Assembly (NCBI RefSeq): GCF_033978785.1
Contig: NC_084749.1
Coordinates: forward strand, 15,196,548 to 15,260,547
Source of the DNA: Entelurus aequoreus
Taxonomy: Eukaryota > Chordata > Actinopteri > Syngnathiformes > Syngnathidae
Length of the DNA stretch: 64,000 bases
Reading direction: 5' to 3'
Of this stretch, positions 57,401 through 64,000 are shown piece by piece. The notes beneath the pieces were generated by a model, which was given only the letters and a program-made list of their open reading frames with translations, searched no databases and was not told the origin of the DNA. How positions within the stretch are numbered: the first letter of the stretch is position 1; each line of letters starts with the position of its first letter. Position numbers and translations under genes: made by a program.

Positions 57401-58653
57401 GATCCTTTCTCTCAGAATGCAGACGTCGTTCGAAACCATGTCATCCAGGGTTTGCAGCTCCTTCTGGATTCTCTTCAGCTTCACAGCCTCAGCTTGAGTC
57501 TGTTTGGACCTTGGGAGAACAAAGTTTGAGCAGCGAGGTTAAGGATCGTACTCACCAGCGTGTGACGTAATCAAGACGCTTACTTCTCAGCGATGGTTTT
57601 GGTGAGCAGAGCCTTCTTGCGCTTGTTCATCTCTTCCATCGACTTCTGTTCCTGTTGCAGTTGCTCCAGGCGAGCCTGGTCTCGGCTGTAAAGCACCACA
57701 TTTTAGCATTGAGAGGTTTTTTTTTAATGGAAAATATTTTAAAAAACACATACAGTTGAATCTGTTGTTTATCCAGCTCCTTCACATCCGGAAGTGGTTC
57801 CTCTTCTACATCTTCTCGACACTTGTCATGTGTCATTTCTTCCTTTTTGACAGTTGGAGCTGCAGGAGCCATCTTGGCTTCGTCCTTGCTTGGCACTTTA
57901 TTGAGCTGCTGGTCCGGCGGTAGTGCAGTAGAACACAACCCTGCACTTTCATCAGCCACCCGGTGCAAATTTCTCTCCCGGTGACTTTGATGCAAACCCC
58001 GGCTGCCCGATCTCGACTTGCGCGTGTTGGCAAGCTTAGATTCTTCAAAAAAAAATAATCAAGGCGAACAACAGTCAACCTCAACCCTTGACTAACACCC
58101 TCCCCCTTCCACATCCCACCTCCCCGGATTGTAAATAACCAAATGTAAATATTCAAATGTATATACTTGTTCTTATGCTTTCTAAACTCACTATGTTCTC
58201 TGCTCGCTGTACATATCCTACCAAGTCAGACCTACACTGTTTCAATGTCCATTTCTCTGATGAAAAGTGCTGATATCAACCAAACCCTCCTCATCCCACC
58301 CCCGGATTGTAAATATTGTACATAATGTAAATAATTCAATGCATATACTCTGATGATTAACTTGTGTGATGACTATATTATGCTGATAGTATATATTTGT
58401 ACCATGAATTGATTAACGTGGACCCCGACTTAAACAAGTTGAAAAACGTATTCGGGTGTTACCATTTAGTGGTCAATTGTACGGAATATGTACTGTACTG
58501 TGCAATCTACTAATAAAAGTTTATATCAATCAAAAAAACACTTAATGGGACATCACGCAATGTCGAAAAACCAGTCTTACAAAGTAGACCAACGTTACCT
58601 TTCTGCTGCATTCTCCGCAGTTCGTCTTCTGAAAATCCCGCCCATTCGCTCAT
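54106..58653 (-). CDS. gorab: gorab: RAB6-interacting golgin, 5 coding exons, 323 aa
   Basis: Joined exons 58653-58599, 58042-57754, 57685-57584, 57509-57369 and 54490-54106 form one frame of 323 codons with GT/AG at each junction. It starts MSEWAGFSEDELRRMQQK, matching the second Met of human GORAB. Residues about 115-256 form a long charged coiled coil with conserved blocks EEMNKRKKALLTKTIAE, KLKRIQKELQTLDDMVSNDV and KEQLTEHLFAIIQQNELRKA. The C-terminus is acidic (QEEEEEDGG). Human GORAB is 369-394 aa; the variable N-terminal third is shorter here. GORAB is a Golgi and centriole protein that binds RAB6 and acts in COPI-mediated trafficking; its loss causes gerodermia osteodysplastica in humans. 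Its placement upstream of prrx1 in the same orientation matches human 1q24. Confidence 0.95.
54640..56395. repeat. ACTAGTTTAACTTTTCTTACTTTC minisatellite in gorab intron 4
   Basis: Diverged units of about 18-24 bp around TTTCACTAGTTTAACT, with dozens of ACTAGT palindromes. Interrupted by a hAT fragment (55470-55944) and ended by the hAT MITE at 56400. Confidence 0.88.
55470..55944. mobile_element. hAT-type fragments in the ACTAGT array
   Basis: 55470-55745 matches 56752-57040 of the adjacent MITE (GTATATTGTAGCGTCCCGGA). 55746-55944 ends in GGTTGGCAAGTATG like the element at 14711-15366. The left boundary has no TIR or TSD, so it is truncated or recombinant. Confidence 0.7.
56400..57229. mobile_element. 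hAT MITE, 8-bp TSD ATATTTAG, gorab intron 4
   Basis: ATATTTAG flanks it at 56392-56399 and 57230-57237. Ends are TAGAGATGTCCGATAAT and, inverted, TAGGGATGTCCGATATTAT. The interior matches 8025-8701 in the opposite orientation. No transposase. Confidence 0.93.
57369..57509 (-). CDS. gorab: gorab coding exon 4 (residues 149-195)
   Basis: The acceptor is CTCCCAAG|GTCC and the donor is GCCAG|GTAGCG. Encodes KSKQTQAEAVKLKRIQKELQ through RERIDEASWDYATA. Confidence 0.94.
57584..57685 (-). CDS. gorab: gorab coding exon 3 (residues 115-148)
   Basis: The acceptor is TTTACAG|CCGAG and the donor is GAGAA|GTAAG. Encodes LRDQARLEQLQQEQ then the conserved MEEMNKRKKALLTKTIAE coiled-coil segment. Introns on both sides are short (68 and 74 bp). 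Confidence 0.93.
57754..58042 (-). CDS. gorab: gorab coding exon 2 (residues 19-114)
   Basis: The acceptor TTTTGAAG|AATC was chosen because it restores frame (GAA then SKLANTRKSR); the alternative AG four codons on would not. Encodes the poorly conserved linker ending ELDKQQIQ. The donor is CAACT|GTATGT. Confidence 0.85.
58400..58533 (+). mobile_element. (TCAA)n-tailed retroelement, copy 4, gorab intron 1
   Basis: Uninterrupted copy from TACCATGAATTGATTAACGT to AATAAAAGTTTATATCAATCAA. It serves as the empty-site reference for the insertion at 43376. Confidence 0.85.
58599..58653 (-). CDS. gorab: gorab coding exon 1 (residues 1-18)
   Basis: Encodes MSEWAGFSEDELRRMQQK plus one base. The donor is AAAG|GTAACG. 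The WAGFSEDELRR motif is the conserved N-terminal hallmark of the family. Confidence 0.93.
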
Positions 58654-58800
58654 TGTTTTAGTTCAAACATACACTACTTGAAATATGAACATAAAAAGTG
58701 TTCGAAAAATCACAACTAAATGCACTTTTGAGAGAAAATGTCACAAGAATGCGCTGCCTGTCGCCATTTTGCTAAAGGTCCGATGCTGGTGTGCCATAGA
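58654..58800 (-). promoter_or_regulatory. gorab: gorab 5' UTR and core promoter with YY1-type site
   Basis: Minus-strand CAAAATGGCGACAGG (about 58757-58771) matches the YY1 motif often placed at the start of TATA-less housekeeping genes. It is about 110 bp upstream of the ATG. The ATG inside it is out of the GORAB frame context and is not the start. Confidence 0.55.
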
Positions 58801-58802
58801 TC

Positions 58803-59047
58803 TGAATGGCTAAATGAGACACGCCCCTTTCGCTGTGTGCCCGCGGCGAGTCTAAGCTAGTAGGGGGCAAAGTGAGGACTTAGTTCTGAATGGCTAAATG
58901 AGACACGCCCCTTTCGCTGTGTGCCCGCGGCGAGTCTAAGCTAGTAGGGGGCAAAGTGAGGACTTAGTTTTGAATGGCTAAATGAGACGCGCCCCTTTCG
59001 CTGTGTGCCCGCGGCGAGCCTAAGCTAGTAGGGGCAAAGTGAGGACT
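58803..59047. repeat. 84-bp tandem repeat (3 copies) at the gorab promoter
   Basis: TGAATGGCTAAATGAGAC recurs at 58803, 58887 and 58971. Each unit includes GCGCCCCTTTCGCTGTGTGC-like GC-box sequence and CCGCGGCGAG. Copies are nearly identical; the third has one G fewer in the GGGGG run. Confidence 0.95.
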
Positions 59048-59209
59048 TTCATAGATTAAACAAAAGTAAGAATAATATAGTGTTGTAAAATAATAGCACA
59101 TCTTTTTATATCCACATAAAGTATTGAAAACCGGTTGAAGAATAAGCAAGTTGTGATTTAAGAATTATTGTCTTTATTAACGCAGAAGTCTCTAACTTTC
59201 TATATCTAT

Positions 59210-59920
59210 GACCAAGGCCAATGCCACGTCAGGGACCCGCGAAGGACCTCTACATGTTGTCTTAGATTTAGCCTGATTTAAACACATTTCTAAATGTAAT
59301 GTAAGTTAACCGTTATTTTTTAACCCAATAACGTAAGAGCTTTTGTATTTGATATAAGCCGTTTGCCAATAGGAATTGGTTTGCTACTTTGAAACATTGA
59401 CCAGTGTTTGTGTGGTTGTCATGGTTTCAAGGACCCCGAAAGGTTGTCTTGGGTTTAGCCTGATTTAAAATGATTTCTAAATGTAATATAAATGAATCGT
59501 TGTTTTCCAACTAATAATGTATTCTACCTCCGAGCACGATGGATTTTTGTTTTATATTCGCATGCCGTTCACCAAAAGGAAATGGTTTGCTAATTTAAAA
59601 CGTTAGCTAGCGTTTGTGTGGTTGTCATGGTTTCAAAGACCCCTAAAGGTTGTCTTCGATTTAGCCTGATCCGAAAACATTCCTTAATGTAATGTAAGAT
59701 GATATTTTTGTTCCCAACTAATAACGTAATATTGTGTTCTACCTCCGAAAACGAGAGCTTTTTTTTAATACATGTAAATTGCTCGTCAGAAGGAATATTT
59801 AAAATTGTAACGTTCGCTAGCGTTTGTTGTGGTTGTCATGGTTTCAAGGACCCCTAACCGTTGTCTTAGATTTAGCCTGATTTAAAACAGTTCTTAATAT
59901 GATATAAGGCTTATATTATA
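59210..59920. repeat. Four diverged tandem copies, about 190-210 bp each
   Basis: Each copy has TGGTTGTCATGGTTTCAAGG, GACCCCTAAAGGTTGTCTT and ATTTAGCCTGATTTAAAAC. The GGTTGTCTT anchor lies at about 59256, 59443, 59649 and 59860. Confidence 0.8.
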
Positions 59921-60945
59921 TTACTAAAAGTACATTCATCCAAAGTTATTTATTTGCAATTAAAGGTTACTTATAACGATGTAACTAAAAGTCTACTGTC
60001 ATACCACTACTGTCAAAACGACATACCATGTGGGGTATAAGGATTATCCTAACCCCGCTCTTATTAGGTGGATCAAGGTGGTATGTGGAGTAACACCGAT
60101 TGTACCTCTGGAACATTAATATATACCTATTCAGCCTACCGTTCTCAGTTACGGCATCTTTGTATTCCCACTTCAATCTGGGCATTTAAACAGCATTCAT
60201 CTATTTTACACTGTGTAAATGTCTATCCATCTTCTACTGCTTGTCCGTTTCGGGGTTCCTGGTGCTAATCCCATATGCAATATTTGATGTTGAGTAATTG
60301 GTGCCCTGAATAGGTCAATAATTCATAACAACATTGATTTCAATGCAGTATTACTTTTGAGCAATGACCCTCCATGCATCCATTTTCTACCGCTTGTGCC
60401 GTACGGAATGACAGTTTAAAAAAAAAAGTCCCACTAAAATTATTGGAGAGACAAAAGGGCCCCACTCATAAAAGTGTAATACAAAGTTCATCTTTTATAT
60501 ATTTTATTTTCAATGCTTGAATTTCTAGATCACATTCAAATCTATCTGTCCATTATACGTTTTCATTACTTTTTCATATTTTTTTATGTACTTTTTTGTC
60601 AAAGAAAACTTTGTTTTTTTATATGGCAAACACACAAAATTGCCATGTTTTCCCCAAAAAATATTTCAAAGTAAAATTTCCGGCGTGAAGTAATTGGAGC
60701 CTTGAATAGGTCATTAATTCATAACATTTATTTAGATTCATCATTATTTTTTGAGCAATGACTGCTATAAAGAAAGAAACTAGCCTGCATGGGCAGCTTT
60801 TTATTTTTTCTCGTTACATTTCAGCTGTTTGCTCTTTTTATTGCTTTTTAAAAATAAAGTATTTAGATTGTGCCAAAGGTGGTCACAAAATGAGCTGCAG
60901 TCCACAAATGGCATTTGGGCCATACTTTGGACACTGCTATCTTTT
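59921..60945. other. Intergenic stretch, no gene recognised
   Basis: AT-rich with two small dispersed-repeat snippets (TCTACTGCTTGTCCGTTTCG at about 60232, and ATTTTCTACCGCTTGTGCC at about 60382). No exon supported. Confidence 0.5.
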
Positions 60946-61090
60946 TTATATTTTTTTATAAAGCTTTATTTATAAACTGCAACATTTACAAACAATCGAG
61001 AAATAATAATATTCAAAATAAGTACAAAAACAGTACAAATCAGCACCAGGGGGTTGTAAACTCAATAAAGTAACTAAAATAGAATGCACC

Positions 61091-61590
<500 letters not shown>

Positions 61591-61815
61591 TTTATTGATT
61601 TCTTCAGGAGAGTTCCCTCAGGAAAATAAAAATTCCAGCAGCAGTGTACAGAATTGAGATTTAATTTAAAAAGTAAAAATAAATAATGGGGGTATAAATG
61701 GAAACAAAATAGAAAAATATTACAATAAGAATAAAAATAAAAAGCAACAATGAGAATAAAAACATAACAGTAAAATAAGAATATAACAAGAGAAACTAGG
61801 CAGTAGTGACCATGT
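61591..61815 (-). mobile_element. LINE-like 3' tail, second copy
   Basis: Matches 7623-7870 closely (TACTTTATTGATTTCTTCAG, GGGGGTATAAATGGAAACAA). The GATA array next to it is the expanded tail. Confidence 0.75.
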
Positions 61816-61845
61816 TGTTTTGCATCCCCTGTCATCCTAGTACCC

Positions 61846-62068
<223 letters not shown>

Positions 62069-62269
62069 CTCACACAAGTTCAGTAAATAATTTTAATTTG
62101 GAACACAACATCTTTTTGGTTGTTAGAGGTAGAGAGTGTTTTAACGTAGAGTTCTAATTCTTTTTTTAAAGGCACAAAAAAACAGGTCGGGTATTGAGAA
62201 ACTTACATTTATGAATATAAAACTTAGCCAATAGTATAATGAGGTTTTGGACACGGCTGTCTTTTTTTT

Positions 62270-62775
<506 letters not shown>

Positions 62776-62799
62776 CACTGCTGTCCAACAGCCTTCGCC

Positions 62800-63151
62800 A
62801 AGCCCAATGACGTCAGCAAGCCCGCATGCGCACTGCGAAGACTGCAGCGTCTGAATTTGGACACAGACTAATTTTTTTTTTATAACTATATTAAGTATAT
62901 GAGACAATAACGCCAGTCGGGAAGGTGGAAAATAAAATAATTGAAATTCTGCTTAAAATTCTCAATATTTGATTGGCGGATATGACTTTCGTCGGCGGAA
63001 GTACGTCAGTCAACCAAGGCGGGAAATCCCCACGACTTCCGCTTGTGAAGACAGCGTCTCGACTGTTGTGTACATTTTTCAAAACTTACTTTCCTGCCTT
63101 CTTGAGGTTGCGGCAAACACAAGAGAGATATTTGCTCTGCGTCACTTTAGG
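62800..63151 (+). promoter_or_regulatory. Candidate promoter and first exon of an unidentified gene
   Basis: CpG-containing island after a LINE tail. It has a CRE (TGACGTCA, about 62809), an NRF1-like CGCATGCGCACTGCG (about 62824) and an ATTGG (inverted CCAAT, about 62972). A splice-donor-like TTTAGG|GTAAGA ends it at 63151. The 5' exon would be non-coding or code a short peptide. The gene, if any, continues beyond the window; identity unknown. Confidence 0.35.
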
Positions 63152-63459
63152 GTAAGAAACTTGTACACAAACAATGTAACACAACTTTGTTGTTTCTGTT
63201 GTGTAGCTAAACGTTATTGTGCTATTCTAGGAACATCAGAGCAGGATGAGAGTAGTAGTGATGAGGTAGCATCACCATCGATACATGACACCACCTAGTA
63301 ATCATTTAGCGTTTAAACATCTTGTCACTTGCAATAGCTCTTTCTGACAAATTGCAACAATGAGGAAAATAAATAGATAATGAATGGATGCACGGACATT
63401 ATTGGATACAACCTGTTGTTTTAAAGCAAAAGGGGGAAATGTGACTGTTTAATTCTGTA

Positions 63460-63640
63460 ACGGTTGAGTTAAGTTTGAGTTTATTTGGAACATGCATGCA
63501 TACAACATGATACATCACAATTTCCAGTTTCTCTTTTCAACACGTTCGAAAAGGAGTAGGAAGAAGCAGAGCTTATTTAATCATACCCCTTTTGTTTTAC
63601 GTAGCAGTTGCTAAAGTGTACAGCTCCACTAATGGACATT
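63460..63640. mobile_element. Dispersed fish repeat (LINE fragment likely)
   Basis: Contains GTTTATTTGGAACATGCATG, AGGAGTAGGAAGAAGCAGAG and TTATTTAATCATACCCCTTT, a combination I recognise from many fish genomes. Family not assigned. Confidence 0.5.
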
Positions 63641-63832
63641 GGAGTGTTACTTTCAAAGGCAAAATTAAAGTATTGCTAGAAACATAATTTTATATGGGAC
63701 TTCATTGTATTATATGTATAGTACATGTTCCAAAAAAGATAAAAAGCATAAACACAGTATATTTAAATATACTAAATGTAAAAAATTTAATAAATATTCA
63801 AAATAATCTAGTTTGGTTACGCCAGGGGTGTC

Positions 63833-63907
63833 CAAACATTTTGACTTGGGGGCCGCATTGGGCTAAAAAAATGTCGTTGAGGGCCAAAAGCCGACTGCAT
63901 GTAAAGT

Positions 63908-63990
<83 letters not shown>

Positions 63991-64000
63991 TTAACATATA
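63833..64000. mobile_element. hAT-like element, 5' end only, cut by window edge
   Basis: Starts CAGGGGTGTCCAAACATTTT then GGGGGCCGCATTGGG, a hAT terminus pattern. Runs into an (AT)n array (63911-63984) at the window end. Confidence 0.6.

Noticed and set aside
62969..63298. 109-codon plus-strand frame as a gene
   Set aside because: It spans a likely splice donor and has no recognised domain. Kept only as a promoter/first-exon candidate.

Overview
This window is vertebrate nuclear DNA, most likely from a teleost fish. It has intron-split genes with canonical GT/AG junctions, dense fish-type hAT and Tc1/mariner elements, long (AT)n arrays and very large minisatellites. A repeat-rich percomorph is my guess; the species cannot be fixed from sequence alone. 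There are no bacterial-style genes, operons or CRISPR arrays.

Two protein-coding genes can be rebuilt exon by exon, both on the minus strand. (1) prrx1, a paired-related homeobox transcription factor of 240 aa, has four coding exons: 36696-36927, 13810-13985, 7013-7194 and 3697-3829. Introns are about 22.7, 6.6 and 3.2 kb. (2) gorab, the RAB6-interacting golgin of 323 aa, has five coding exons: 58599-58653, 57754-58042, 57584-57685, 57369-57509 and 54106-54490. They lie head-to-tail, gorab upstream of prrx1, as in human 1q24, so this is a conserved syntenic block. A candidate promoter and first exon of a third, unidentified gene sits near 62.8-63.15 kb.

Layout: 1-3.1 kb, transposon remnants and a MITE. 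3.1-37.5 kb, prrx1 with introns full of minisatellites (4.2-7.0, 10.1-13.4, 14.1-20.0, 33.4-34.3, 35.6-36.6 kb), hAT and Tc1 insertions, a solo LTR (28.6-29.2 kb) and three non-repetitive stretches that look like enhancer candidates (9.6, 33.1, 35.2 kb). 37.7-54.1 kb, the intergenic region, mostly tandem arrays (37.7-40.6, 44.9-45.8, 46.0-50.6 kb), a G-rich tract and hAT/Tc1 copies. 54.1-58.7 kb, gorab, whose intron 4 carries an ACTAGT-rich array and a complete hAT MITE. 58.8-64 kb, a tandem repeat at the gorab promoter, LINE tails, (AT)n and GATA arrays, then a hAT end cut by the window edge.

The most informative non-coding structure is the set of transposons whose target-site duplications (TSDs) and empty sites can be read directly. 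At least six hAT-type insertions have matching 8-bp TSDs (one copy of one is split by a later insertion). Five elements have TA duplications. One solo LTR has a 5-bp TSD. Several are nested, which gives a relative insertion order. I did not find a previously undescribed gene system. The unusual features are architectural.
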